A stretch of DNA of 64,000 nucleotides from Flavivirga spongiicola (GTDB lineage: Bacteria > Bacteroidota > Bacteroidia > Flavobacteriales > Flavobacteriaceae). The stretch is taken from contig NZ_JAUOEO010000002.1 of NCBI RefSeq assembly GCF_030540825.1, forward strand, positions 434,001 to 498,000, in the 5' to 3' direction. The position numbers and the translations under genes are program-made. Positions 26,411 through 37,300 of this stretch are shown here, piece after piece (position 1 is the stretch's first letter; the number at the start of each line of letters is the position of its first letter). Below the pieces are notes generated by a model. That model made no database searches and was not told the origin of the DNA. It saw nothing but the letters and a program-made list of their open reading frames with translations.

Positions 26411-28465
26411 ATGATGAAATATTTTGATATTTATATAATCGTACTCATCAGTTTTATGTCTTGTAATAGTATACCCGATGAAATAGAAGAAGTACTGAAA
26501 ATGTCTGGAGACAACAGGCAGGAACTTCAGGCGGTAATAGATTATTATCAAGCTCCTAAAGATAGTCTTAAGCTAAAAGCGACCTTTTTTTTATTAAAAA
26601 ACGAAATACCAATAGGTACCTATATAGATATACAAAAAGACAACCAAATAGTTAAAGAGATATTCTTAACATTAAGTGATTCTTTAAGTCCGTATTTCGG
26701 TATAGAGGATGCTGATAATTTTCATGAGCGATATCAGATAGTTTCTAAAATATTTAACCAACAAGAATCTATAAGTGGAGAACTTAATGAGTTTGGATAT
26801 CAAGTGAAAAGCGATCTTAAAAATATTTCAGCAAAGTTCTTAATAGAAAATATAGAATACGCTTTTAAAGCTTGGGACTTACCTTGGGCAAAAAAATATA
26901 CTTTTCAGCAATTTTGTAATTATATTTTGCCGTATAGAAGTGGTAGACAATATCCTAATGCATGGCGTAAATTTTTTTTTAATGAACTTAAACCATTTAG
27001 AGATTCTATTGGAAATATAACCGATGCTGTTTTGGTATCTGCTAAGCTTAATAGCTACATAGAAAATAAAGATTTCATAGGTTCAGGCTTTATTTATAAT
27101 GCCCCTAATGTTTTATCGACTCCGGAAGCATATAAACTTAAGCTTTATGGAAATTGTGTTAGCATGTCTAATCTAGTGTCAGATATGATGAGATCTATGG
27201 GAATTCCTACTACGGATATTTTAATGAACAAATTTGGCCATAATGGAAAAGACCATTTACAAAATGCAGTTTTAGCAAGCAATGGAGATTGGAAATATTT
27301 TAATATAGGAAATAAGCCGGATACGCTTATATATGATGGAAAACTGACAAAAATTTATAGAAAAATACCATCGTATTTTGGAGACTTAACAAGAGACGAA
27401 AGGGAGATCCTAAAAAAAATAAATCTTTTTGGCTGGAAAGATATTACAAATAAACTTACCGATGCTTATAATGTAAAAGTCCCATTAACTAGCATCGGCA
27501 CAGTAAAAAAAAGGATAGCATACCTGTGTATATTCAATTCAAACGTAAACCAAACATGGGTACCTATAGATTGGACTTTAATTGATCAAGATAAAAAAGA
27601 AGTCACTTTTAAAGATATTGGAGGAAAAGAAGTGGTTTATTTAGCTATGGTAGATGATGGCATTAATGGCTTAAAATCTATTAGTGATCCATTTATTTTA
27701 AGAAGTAATGGTTTAGTAGATTATATAAAACCAAAAAAAGAAATGACTACAATTCGATTAAAAAGAAAAAACCCTCCTGTACCTCATTTAGAGGAAAAAG
27801 CTAAAGCTTTAACAGGAGGAATATTTGAGGCTTCTAATTCCCCGGATTTTAAAAACTCAAAAATATTACATCGTATTAAAGATACGCTAAATACAAATAA
27901 TATTATAGTTAGTATAAAAAATAAAGCCTTTAGGTATTATCGTTTTTTGTATCCTAAAATTAAAGAAGGTTTTTATTACGATATGGCAGAATTAGGTTTC
28001 GGTACTAAAAAAGGGAATAGATTTGTACCTGTTAAAGGTAGGACTATTGCTTCAGAAGGTCTAAACAAAAAGATAACAGATAGATTTTTCGATTCAGACT
28101 TGTTGACGTTTTCCAGTATTTATAAAAAGAAAGGGGTTCTAAAGTCTTATATATATGAAACCAAAGAATCGTTTTTAGATTTCTCTGAAAATGTATGGGT
28201 TGGATTAGATTTAGGTATTCCAAAACAAATTTCTCAAATATCTTTTTGTCCAAGAACAGATAAAAATGGAATTTATCCAGATATGCAATACGAATTGTTT
28301 TATTGGGCAAACGAATGGATCTCAGTTGGTATAAAAAAAGCGAATGGGATGTCATTATTATATGAAAATGTTCCGAAGGGCGCTTTGTTTTGGTTGAAAA
28401 ATCATACAGAAGGAAAAGAAGAAAGGATTTTTACTTATAAAAATGGAGAACAAGTATGGTGGTAA
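26411..28465 (+). CDS. Transglutaminase-like lipoprotein, paralogue 1
   Basis: This 684-aa protein is read from ATG 26411, which gives a lipoprotein signal ending in ISFMSCNS; the open frame extends upstream without a plausible start. The central region has a transglutaminase-like core: candidate catalytic Cys in LYGNCVSMSNLVSDMMRSMG near residue 255 and His in DHLQNAVLASNGDW near residue 290. The C-terminus is a beta-sandwich, possibly discoidin-like, ending in NGEQVWW. It is homologous along its length to the gene at 32356, including the N-terminal YYQAPKDSLKLKA motif. Such domains act as proteases or crosslinkers; the substrate is unknown. Confidence 0.7.
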   Translation: MMKYFDIYIIVLISFMSCNSIPDEIEEVLKMSGDNRQELQAVIDYYQAPKDSLKLKATFFLLKNEIPIGTYIDIQKDNQIVKEIFLTLSDSLSPYFGIEDADNFHERYQIVSKIFNQQESISGELNEFGYQVKSDLKNISAKFLIENIEYAFKAWDLPWAKKYTFQQFCNYILPYRSGRQYPNAWRKFFFNELKPFRDSIGNITDAVLVSAKLNSYIENKDFIGSGFIYNAPNVLSTPEAYKLKLYGNCVSMSNLVSDMMRSMGIPTTDILMNKFGHNGKDHLQNAVLASNGDWKYFNIGNKPDTLIYDGKLTKIYRKIPSYFGDLTRDEREILKKINLFGWKDITNKLTDAYNVKVPLTSIGTVKKRIAYLCIFNSNVNQTWVPIDWTLIDQDKKEVTFKDIGGKEVVYLAMVDDGINGLKSISDPFILRSNGLVDYIKPKKEMTTIRLKRKNPPVPHLEEKAKALTGGIFEASNSPDFKNSKILHRIKDTLNTNNIIVSIKNKAFRYYRFLYPKIKEGFYYDMAELGFGTKKGNRFVPVKGRTIASEGLNKKITDRFFDSDLLTFSSIYKKKGVLKSYIYETKESFLDFSENVWVGLDLGIPKQISQISFCPRTDKNGIYPDMQYELFYWANEWISVGIKKANGMSLLYENVPKGALFWLKNHTEGKEERIFTYKNGEQVWW

Positions 28466-28807
28466 TTAATTTTATGTTTGTTTTTAGAAAAACATTATTA
28501 AATAAATGAATTATTTAGAAGGTTTGTATTATAAATTATTTATGGTTTTTACATACTGTACTTGTGGTAAAACCACATTTTATTTTTGAGAAGTTTTCGT
28601 ACATTAGCAATAAGCTATTAAAACTCAAAATCTATATAAAACCTACTTATATAAAACCTACTTATATAATTCCTAGTTGAGTATTTGAAATTTTTATGCA
28701 AATTATAAATGATATTATTATGTTTATAATAAAAAATGTGTTCGAGCACAAAATGAACTATGTAAGATAAAACCTTGTTATGAAAAGAGTAAAAGGAATT
28801 TAAATAA
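28466..28807. other. Intergenic region with hairpin and short tandem repeat
   Basis: 342 bases hold no gene. TGTGGT-AAA-ACCACA (28563-28577) followed by ATTTTATTTTTG is a probable terminator of the upstream gene. A 15-base unit ATATAAAACCTACTT occurs twice in tandem (28634-28663). The rest is very AT-rich and probably carries the promoter of the O-antigen ligase gene. Confidence 0.6.
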
Positions 28808-30718
28808 ATGATAAAAACACAAAATAACTTTAATAAGCTGTCTTCTAGAGTAAAAAAAGTTGCTACCTTTTTTATTCTTTTATTTATAATAGTACTGTGT
28901 ATTGGGTTGCCTCAAATTAATATAACAGATTATGTACAATCTACTATAACCAGTAAGTTTATAGTTTTTGCTTTAGCTTGTTTAGTGATTATAGGAGGAG
29001 GGGTTGCACTATTTGTTTTTTCTAAACTAAGAACCATACAAATCTCTAAGTTAGATATCATTCTTCTATTTATTATCGGGTATATGAGTTTAAATCGTTA
29101 TGTCATTCAATCTGATTATGGCTTTTCTATCCGTTATTTAGAGTTATTAGGTTTAAGCGTAGTATATGTTGTATTAAGAATCATATCATACAAAAACTAT
29201 ATTGGGATTTTATTGGCTATTGTTATTTCTGGAATCATTCAAGCTATTTATGGCAATCTACAATTATTTGGTTATTATGGTTCTAACCATTCCGGATTTA
29301 AATTAACAGGGAGTTTTTTCAACCCAGGGCCTTATGCTGGTTTCTTAGCAGCAGTTTGGCCTATTACCTTGGGAATGTATTTATTTAAAGAGAAAATTAT
29401 AGAGCAGGTGGGGCCTCAAATTAAAGGTGCTTCAAAAATAACAAAGGCAATATTAAGTTCTGTTTTTGAGTATATCCCGCTTTTGGGAATTATTAGCGTT
29501 ATATTGGTTATTCCAGCTACCCACTCCAGAGGAGCCTGGTTAGCGGTGCTAATAAGTAGTCTTGTTCTAACCGAGTTTCGATACCATTTTATAAAACATG
29601 GTATAAAAAAGTTAAATCACATTAAAAAGATAGCTTTAACAATTCTTGTTCTAAGTGTTTTTTTTACAGGGCTATTGGGAGTTTACCATTTTAAAAAAGG
29701 ATCTTCAGATGGACGTTTATTTATCTGGAAGGTGTCCACAGAAATTATAAAAGATTTTCCTCTTACTGGAGTTGGTTTTGATAAGTTCAAGGCACATTAC
29801 ATGAACTACCAAGCCGGTTATTTTGTAAAACATGGTGAAACTTCTGAAGCTTTGGTAGCCGACAATACCTATTATGCCTTTAATGAATGGTTGCAATTTG
29901 TTACCGAAAATGGATTAATTGGCTTTTTAATATTGGTAATACTAATGTATACGCTGTTAAAAATACAAGTAGCTGATAAAAACAGGAACCTTTTATTAAT
30001 AATAAGAGGAACGCTTTTATCGATAAGTGTTTTTGCTTTGTTTTCGTACCCCATGCAAATACTGCCTATAAAGTTTGTCATCATAATAGGTCTATCACTT
30101 ATGGCAAGTTTGGATATACAGAAGTATACTGTTTTCAATAGGAACAAAAACAGTACACCCTATAAATTATTGGGACTGAAAACTATAGCCCTCGTGTTTG
30201 GCATACTAGGTATATTAAAGGGGGTTACTTATATAGAAACATTGGATTCAGCTTTTAAAACCTGGAAAAATGGACTTACTATATATCAATATGGAGATTA
30301 CCAAGGGGCGGTTGATGAATATGCTAAAGCTTATCCAATATTAAAAAAGGATGGTGATTTTTTAATGAACTATGGTAAGGGGTTAGCAATGAATAAACAA
30401 AATAAAGAGGCAGCGCAAGTTTTAGAAATAGCCAAACAATATTTAAATACAACCATTATAGAAACTGCTTTAGGAGATGCTTATAAAGGGGTAAAACAAT
30501 ATAACGAAGCAGAAATGGCATATCAGGATGCTGCTAATATGATTCCTATTCGATTTTACCCGTTGTATTTACAAGCTAAACTGTTTGAAGAAAGTGGAGA
30601 GAATGAAAAAGCGGTAGCTATAGCGAAAAATATATTAAATAAGGAGATTAAAGTTCCCTCAACAGCTATTAAAGAGATACAGGCAGAAATGAAAAGAGTA
30701 ATAGAAAATAACAAGTAA
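28808..30718 (+). CDS. O-antigen ligase (Wzy_C) family protein with C-terminal TPRs
   Basis: This 636-aa protein has about eleven membrane helices (to about residue 470) with the large periplasmic loop and the THSRGAWLA motif typical of the WaaL/PglL/Wzy superfamily, then TPR-like repeats (about 480-630; for example DEYAKAYPILKKDGDFLMNY). Family members transfer polyprenyl-linked glycans to lipid A or to proteins. In this peptide/RND locus a protein glycosylation role is conceivable, but nothing in the sequence proves it. It is 74 bases upstream of the DUF1573 gene. Confidence 0.83.
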   Translation: MIKTQNNFNKLSSRVKKVATFFILLFIIVLCIGLPQINITDYVQSTITSKFIVFALACLVIIGGGVALFVFSKLRTIQISKLDIILLFIIGYMSLNRYVIQSDYGFSIRYLELLGLSVVYVVLRIISYKNYIGILLAIVISGIIQAIYGNLQLFGYYGSNHSGFKLTGSFFNPGPYAGFLAAVWPITLGMYLFKEKIIEQVGPQIKGASKITKAILSSVFEYIPLLGIISVILVIPATHSRGAWLAVLISSLVLTEFRYHFIKHGIKKLNHIKKIALTILVLSVFFTGLLGVYHFKKGSSDGRLFIWKVSTEIIKDFPLTGVGFDKFKAHYMNYQAGYFVKHGETSEALVADNTYYAFNEWLQFVTENGLIGFLILVILMYTLLKIQVADKNRNLLLIIRGTLLSISVFALFSYPMQILPIKFVIIIGLSLMASLDIQKYTVFNRNKNSTPYKLLGLKTIALVFGILGILKGVTYIETLDSAFKTWKNGLTIYQYGDYQGAVDEYAKAYPILKKDGDFLMNYGKGLAMNKQNKEAAQVLEIAKQYLNTTIIETALGDAYKGVKQYNEAEMAYQDAANMIPIRFYPLYLQAKLFEESGENEKAVAIAKNILNKEIKVPSTAIKEIQAEMKRVIENNK

Positions 30719-30731
30719 ATTCTAATTTCGA

Positions 30732-30765
30732 TTCTCCGATTTTGTATTAGGAGAAAGATTTTTTT
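30732..30765 (+). terminator. Hairpin with T run between the O-antigen ligase and DUF1573 genes
   Basis: TTCTCC (30732-30737) pairs with GGAGAA (30750-30755), followed closely by six or more T residues. The stem is short, so read-through into the downstream genes is likely. Confidence 0.5.
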
Positions 30766-30792
30766 AATAAAGAAATAAATTTTGAAAAAAAT

Positions 30793-31227
30793 ATGATGAA
30801 TAAAAAGAATATGTATTTAGTCATTTTTATTGTGCTAAGTTTTTCATGTAATTCAAAAACACAAAAAGAAGAGGTTTTAATTAATAACAAATTATCATCT
30901 ATTTCGTTTAAAAATAAACTTTTTGATTTCGGAGAAATCCCAGCCAAAAAAAATGCGACAGCTATATTCGAATTTTCAAATACAGGAGAAAACCCTTTAG
31001 TCATTACAGATGTAAAAACCAGTTGTGGTTGTACCGTTCCAGAATATCCTAAAGATATTTTAAAATCTGGTAAAAGTGGAAGTATAAAAGTAATTTACGA
31101 TGCCAAATACCCGGGACGCTTTAATAAAACCATCACCGTATTTTATAATGGCAAAGATTCTCCAAAAAAAATAATTATAAAAGGAGAAGTACCTTACCCA
31201 AAGGATTTGAATAGTAGTATTAATTAG
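30793..31227 (+). CDS. DUF1573 lipoprotein
   Basis: This 144-aa protein has a lipoprotein signal (FIVLSFSCNS) and one DUF1573 Ig-like domain with the hallmark DFGEIPAKKNATAIFEFSNT and the conserved CGC motif in TSCGCTVPEYP. It is predicted to face the periplasm. Function is not established, but DUF1573 genes are frequent near BF3164 and export genes in Bacteroidota. It lies 18 bases upstream of the membrane-fusion gene. Confidence 0.9.
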   Translation: MMNKKNMYLVIFIVLSFSCNSKTQKEEVLINNKLSSISFKNKLFDFGEIPAKKNATAIFEFSNTGENPLVITDVKTSCGCTVPEYPKDILKSGKSGSIKVIYDAKYPGRFNKTITVFYNGKDSPKKIIIKGEVPYPKDLNSSIN

Positions 31228-31245
31228 AAGTTATTAAGTAAGAAT

Positions 31246-32355
31246 ATGTTTAAAAAAGCAAAGTTATTTATCTATGTAAAAGGATTATTCATTCTTTTAG
31301 CTATTATGATATCTTCATGTAAAAAAGAAGAAGCGAAAGCTCAGGAAGACCTTATAGAAAAAAGGCAATATTTACCTGAAAAAAATGAGGTTGATGTCAT
31401 AGTTTTAAAACAAGAAACTTTTAAAAAAGAAATTATTAGTAATGGTAAACTGGTAGCACTTCAAAAAAACCATTTAAAGTTTGATGTCAGTGAAAATCTA
31501 GAGCAATTATTGGTGAAAAATGGGGACTATGTAAAAAAAAGACAAACCTTGGCTATTTTAAAAACTTTTACCTATCAGCAAGCCCTTACCAAAGCTAAAA
31601 TCAACTTAAAAAAAGCTGAGTTGGAGTTTCATGATAAATTAGTAGGTCGTGGCTATGAAACTTTTAATAAAGATAGTATACCAAGCGAAGAATATGAGAT
31701 GGTTGCCATACGTTCTGGTTATAAAGACGCCCTTCATGACTTAGAAAATGCAGACTTTAATCTAAAAGCCACTAAGCTAATAGCACCGTTTAATGGTAAA
31801 ATAGCCACCATTAAAAGTAAACAGCACGAGCAAGTTAGTGCCGGTACAGAGGTAATGACTATAATAAACGATGCTGTTTTTGAAGTAGAATTTTACTTAA
31901 TAGAATCTGAGGTTTCAGAAATATCAGTAAATGGAAGCATTGAGGTAACTCCTTTTGCTTTAAATAAAACCTACCAAGGTCATATAGTAAGTATAAATCC
32001 TCAAGTAGAAAAAGACGGCACCATTCTGGTAAAAGCCAAAGTGAAAAATGATGGCCAATTATTAGAGGGTATGAATGTAAAAGTATTTATTCAAAAAGAT
32101 ATTCCCAATCAATTTGTAGTACCTAAAGCCTCTGTTGTATTACGAGATAATCAAGAAGTGTTATTTACTCTAAAGTCGGATAAAGTGTATTGGACCTATG
32201 TGCAAACCACTAACGAAAACAGTCATCAATATGCAGTAATACCGCATCCCGATAAAAGTAGTGCGACCTTAAAATCAGGAGACACTATTGTCGTTTCCGA
32301 TAATTTAAATTTAGCACACGATAGTGAGGTAACTATTAAAAATCTAAAAGAGTAA
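31246..32355 (+). CDS. RND periplasmic adaptor (HlyD/MFP family)
   Basis: This 369-aa lipoprotein (MISSCKKEE) has barrel-sandwich halves (NHLKFDVSENLEQLLVKNGD and KLIAPFNGKIATIKSKQHEQ) around a hairpin, then a beta-barrel domain and a membrane-proximal domain (PKASVVLRDNQEVLF). It couples an RND permease to TolC. The stop codon abuts the ATG of the next gene (TAAATG), so it is coupled to the transglutaminase-like paralogue 2, an unusual neighbour in a pump operon. Confidence 0.92.
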   Translation: MFKKAKLFIYVKGLFILLAIMISSCKKEEAKAQEDLIEKRQYLPEKNEVDVIVLKQETFKKEIISNGKLVALQKNHLKFDVSENLEQLLVKNGDYVKKRQTLAILKTFTYQQALTKAKINLKKAELEFHDKLVGRGYETFNKDSIPSEEYEMVAIRSGYKDALHDLENADFNLKATKLIAPFNGKIATIKSKQHEQVSAGTEVMTIINDAVFEVEFYLIESEVSEISVNGSIEVTPFALNKTYQGHIVSINPQVEKDGTILVKAKVKNDGQLLEGMNVKVFIQKDIPNQFVVPKASVVLRDNQEVLFTLKSDKVYWTYVQTTNENSHQYAVIPHPDKSSATLKSGDTIVVSDNLNLAHDSEVTIKNLKE

Positions 32356-34299
32356 ATGTTGAAGTTTTTATATTTTTATATTACTGGAGGGGCTTTACTT
32401 TTAATTATGTGTTCTTGTAATAACATACCAAAAAATGTAAAGCAAACTTTAGAATTAGCTGGGACCAACAAGGTTGAACTTCAAAAAGTAATAGACCATT
32501 ACCAATCTCCAAAAGATAGTTTAAAATTAAAGGCGGCTTATTTTTTAATTGGAAATATGGCTAATAAATATTTCTACTATTATAACAACGCACAGAAGAA
32601 CCTCGTCTCTTTTGTAAATAAAGCAAGAAAAGAGAACACTTTTGATGAACGATTTGATTCGATAACGCTTCACTGGGAATTTTTAAAGACACAGTACGGG
32701 TCAAACAGAGCTTCTGCTGTTAAGGATATTGATATTATGACTTCAGAAATGCTTATAGAAAATATAGACTATGCGTTTATGGCTTGGGATAAAGCTCCAT
32801 GGTCTAAAGAATATAGCTTTGATTATTTTTGCGAGTATATTTTACCCTACCGTACTGATTATGATATTCCAGGGTTATGGAGGAAAAAACTTCACGAAAA
32901 GTTTAGTTGGGTACTAGACTCAACCAAGAATAATGATTTTATTGCTTTAAGCAAAATTTTAAAAGATAGCTTAAGGTATGCTTGGAGCGGTGCCTTTGAA
33001 GAATATGCTAATATGGACATTTTAGATATGGAAAAGGGGAGGACTTTTGCTTGTAGACACCATTCCAGTTTAAAAGTAGCTGCATTACGTTCTATAGGAG
33101 TTCCGGTAGCTGAAGCTTCTGGACAAAATGGTACGTCTTGGGCTGTTGTTCCTGATAGAAATGGAAAATTCTGGGGATGGGAGTCTCAAACACCCCCGGT
33201 AATAGGAGATTATATTGATGATTTACGTTATGAAAATTATACAAAAGTATTTGAATCTACTTTTAAAATACAACCCTTTCCATTCAAAGCAATAAAAGGA
33301 TCAGATATTCCTCCATTGTTTTATAATAGAAATAAAAGGGATGTAACTAAAGGACAATCTGATGCCATGGATGTTGTATTAGAGCTTTCTATAGACCCGC
33401 CCAAAAAAATAAACTATGCGTTTTTATGCTTTTTTAGTGATAAATCCATACAATGGGAAGCTGCACATTGGAGTGAAATAAAAAATAACAAAGTAACTTT
33501 TAATCAAATGGGACTCGGGTGTATTTATATACCGATGTATTATATAGATAGACAATACTATCCAGCAGGAAACCCTATTTACTTAAACAAGAATAGTACC
33601 ATTACGAATTTAGCAATGGATAATAACGAGAAAGAAAAGGTGAAAATATATCGAAAAGCCAGACCAAACTATTGGGAAAATTATTATGCAGATATTATGA
33701 GAAAAGATGTTTTTGAAGGATCAAATGATAAAAATTTTATAAATGCTAAAGAAATTTATACCATAGATTCCATGGGAGATCATTTTGAAGAAAGGACATC
33801 GAAAACCAATCAGAAATTTAGATATGTAAGATATAGGTCTGTACCTGTAAAGACAGCTTGGAAGTATAGTTTAAGTTATGACGTAAATATTGCAGAAGTG
33901 AGTTTTTTAGGGGAAAACAATGAAAACTTAAAAGGTAAACCATTGGCCTCCTCCAAAGAGTTATTAAAATCTGTAGAAATGGCTTTTGATAATGATATAC
34001 GAACTAATTTTAAAAGTGATACGATTTGCTGGATTGGTTTCGATTTGAAAAAACCGACCACTATAAAAAAAGTAAAATATTTATTTACCAATTCGTTCAA
34101 TACCGTGGAACCCGGAGATGAATATGAATTACTGTATTGGGATGCACAATGGAAAACACTAGGAAAACAATTAGCAGATACAGATCATGTCACATTCAAT
34201 GTTCCTAAAAATGTGCTTTTATGGTTAAAAAATGTAACAAAAGGAAAAAAAGAACATGTCTTTTTTATGCAAAATGGTAAGCAGGTTTGGTCAGAATAG
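32356..34299 (+). CDS. Transglutaminase-like lipoprotein, paralogue 2 (active site altered)
   Basis: This 647-aa protein has a lipoprotein signal (ALLLIMCSCNN). It shares the N-terminal YQSPKDSLKLKA motif, the core and the C-terminal sandwich (ending NGKQVWSE) with the gene at 26411. The core keeps a candidate Cys in RTFACRHHSSLKVAALRSIG near residue 235, but where transglutaminases have GHAW-type His it reads NGTSWAVV, so the catalytic His seems lost. It may be a binding protein or use another residue. It is inserted between adaptor and RND permease genes, which implies a role tied to export. Confidence 0.7.
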   Translation: MLKFLYFYITGGALLLIMCSCNNIPKNVKQTLELAGTNKVELQKVIDHYQSPKDSLKLKAAYFLIGNMANKYFYYYNNAQKNLVSFVNKARKENTFDERFDSITLHWEFLKTQYGSNRASAVKDIDIMTSEMLIENIDYAFMAWDKAPWSKEYSFDYFCEYILPYRTDYDIPGLWRKKLHEKFSWVLDSTKNNDFIALSKILKDSLRYAWSGAFEEYANMDILDMEKGRTFACRHHSSLKVAALRSIGVPVAEASGQNGTSWAVVPDRNGKFWGWESQTPPVIGDYIDDLRYENYTKVFESTFKIQPFPFKAIKGSDIPPLFYNRNKRDVTKGQSDAMDVVLELSIDPPKKINYAFLCFFSDKSIQWEAAHWSEIKNNKVTFNQMGLGCIYIPMYYIDRQYYPAGNPIYLNKNSTITNLAMDNNEKEKVKIYRKARPNYWENYYADIMRKDVFEGSNDKNFINAKEIYTIDSMGDHFEERTSKTNQKFRYVRYRSVPVKTAWKYSLSYDVNIAEVSFLGENNENLKGKPLASSKELLKSVEMAFDNDIRTNFKSDTICWIGFDLKKPTTIKKVKYLFTNSFNTVEPGDEYELLYWDAQWKTLGKQLADTDHVTFNVPKNVLLWLKNVTKGKKEHVFFMQNGKQVWSE

Positions 34300-34342
34300 A
34301 ACAGTATGTCTTTTAATTAATATGTCAAATATCCTATAATAG

Positions 34343-37300
34343 ATGGTAAAATTTTTAATACGTAAACCCATAGCTGTTTTAATGACTGCCTTAGGTGTTC
34401 TTATTTTAGGGATGTATGCTTTCGGATTTATACCCGTATCGTTGATGCCCGATATTGATATCCCGGAGATCACCGTACAAGTATCGGCAGAAGATATGTC
34501 AGCAAGACAATTAGAGGACGTTGTAGTAAAGTCTCTCCGTAGAAAACTAATGCAACTCAGTCATTTAAAAGACATTAAAAGTGAAACCACTAACGAAACA
34601 GGCGTTATACGATTACGTTTTAACCATGAGACAAAAATAGACTATTCCTTTATAGAAGTCAACGAAAAGATAGACCGTGCTATGGGGAGTTTCCCCAAAA
34701 CCATGAAACGTCCCAAGGTTATTAAAGCCAGTGCTACAGACATTCCGGTGTTTTATTTAAGTATGACCTTAAAAAAAGACAACCCATCATCAACATTAGA
34801 TAAAGAGCTATATCCCGTATCTCAAGACTTTGTAAATTTCAATCGATTTACAGATCAAGTCATTCGTAAACGTATTGAACAAGTCAGTGAAGTGGCTATG
34901 GTCGATGTTAGTGGACTAGTAGCTCCGGAAATTTTAATTATACCAGACTATAAAAAGATCACTGCTTTAGGTCTTAGTTTAGATGCATTAGAAAGCGCTA
35001 TTAAAAAATACGATCTAGAAATAGGAAGCCTGCTCATTAAAGACAGTCAGTATCAATACGATGTCCGTTTAGGAAACAACCTGAATAACATCCAGGAAAT
35101 AAAAGACATCTATATTCATAAAAACAACCGGGTCTATCAATTAAAAGAATTGGCTGAGGTATTGGAACATCCGCAAAAACGAACCGGTTTGGTGCTCTCT
35201 GATGGCAAAGAAGCCGTGACCATGGCCATTATTAAACAAAGTGATGCCCGTATGGGAGATTTAAAAGAGTCTTTAAATAAACTTTTAGAGCACTTTAAGA
35301 CCGACTACCCTAATATTGATTTTAGTATTACCAGAGACCAAACCAAGCTATTAGACTATGCCATAAACAATCTATTTCAAAGTTTGTTATGGGGGATGCT
35401 CTTAGCTTTTGGGATTATGTTTTTGTTCTTGAAAAATGTAAAATCTCCCTTATTAATAGGTATTACCATTCCAACATCTATTATTATTTGCCTGTTATTT
35501 TTTCAGCTATTTGAAATCTCAATCAATATCATTTCATTATCAGGGCTAGTTTTAGGTATTGGACTTATGATAGACAATTCCATTATCGTTATCGATAATA
35601 TCACACAATTTAGAGACCAAGGGTATAAGCTTACCCAAGCCTGTATAAAGGGTACCAATGAAGTTATAAAACCTTTATTAAGTTCTGCACTAACTACTTG
35701 TGCCGTATTTTTACCCTTAGTGTTTTTAAGCGGTGTAAGCGGCGCTTTATTTTATGATCAAGCCATGGCGGTAAGCATCGGCTTATTTGCATCATTTTTA
35801 GTGTCCATTACCTTATTACCAGTTTTATATCGACTATTTCATTATAAAGATTCAAAAAAAATAGGGCGTATCACTCGGTTTCTTACCAAAACAAATACTT
35901 TGGATTATGCAGCCCTATATGAAAAAGGTTTTCGTTGGGTGATGAGAAAACAAAAACTCTCTTGGAGTTTATCTCTGGTATTATTGGTAGTAGCCCTAGT
36001 ATTATTTACAGCATTACCTAAAACCCAAATGCCTCATTTTACAAAAACAGAAGTCCTTTTAAAAATAGATTGGAACCAGCAAATTCATGTAGAAGAAAAC
36101 AAAAAACGAATCCTAGGCCTCTTAAACCCTATAAAAGAAACCCTAATCAATCAAACTGCTTTAGTAGGAAACCAACAATTTATTTTAGACAAAAGCACGG
36201 AGGCCAGAGCTTCAGAAACCACGCTCTATTTACAATGTAAAACACCAAAAGATTTAGAAGCGATAAAGAAAAATTTACAAATTGCCATTCAGAAGGAATA
36301 CCCGACCGCATTATATGCCTATAAAGATGTTGATAATATATTCAACCTGATATTTTCTGAAGACGAAGCCCCATTAACAGCACGTTTGCGGAATACCGAA
36401 AATTTAGGCAGTAGTCAAAATGAAGCCCTTAAAACTATATGGTACCAAATGCAGCAACATTTAGGAGGCTTAAAACTAAAACCTATCGTCTGGCAAGATT
36501 ATATGGAGCTGGTAGCTGATCAGGAAAAACTGATGACTTATGGTGTAAGTGCCAATACCATATTTAGTACTTTAAAAAGCGCTTTTAATGAACGTGAAAT
36601 ACTCTCGGTAGTCGATAACCAGAATTTTGTTCCTGTAATTTTAGGAGGTGAAACAAAACAAATCAATACCATTTTGCAGGAGACCCCTGTAATGTCCCAA
36701 GACAGTGCCGTATTTCATATTAAAGACTTTGTAAAAATTACATCAGCAAAGGATTTAAAAACCATTAGAGGTGGTACAGAAGGCGAGTACTATCCCTTAG
36801 AGTTAGATATAGAATCCGACCAAGTTGATACAAAGATGCGTAGCATTAAAGAAGTTGTTAGCAAAAACAATTGGTATGACGTAAGCTTTTCTGGAAGCTT
36901 TTTTAGTAATAAGGCATTAATGGGCGAATTAAAAATAGTTTTATTAATATCTCTGGTACTACTCTATTTTATTTTAGCCTCTCAATTTGAATCCTTTACG
37001 CTACCATTAATTATATTATTAGAAGTGCCTTTAGATTTAGCAGGCGCTTTCTTGTTTCTAAAACTATTCGGGATGAGTATTAATCTGATGTCTATGATTG
37101 GTATTGTGGTGATGAGTGGTATCATCATTAATGATTCTATTTTAAAAATAGATACCATCATCCAGTTACAACGCCAAGGCTATTCCTTAATAAAAGCCCT
37201 ATTAATAGCTGGACAACGTAGATTGAAACCTATTCTGATGACCAGTTTAACCACGATATTGGCACTGGTACCTCTATTGTTTTCAAGCGGTTTGGGTGCA

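Noticed and set aside
28634..28669. Possible CRISPR-like direct repeats
   Set aside because: Two tandem 15-base units without spacers and no cas genes. It is a simple duplication.
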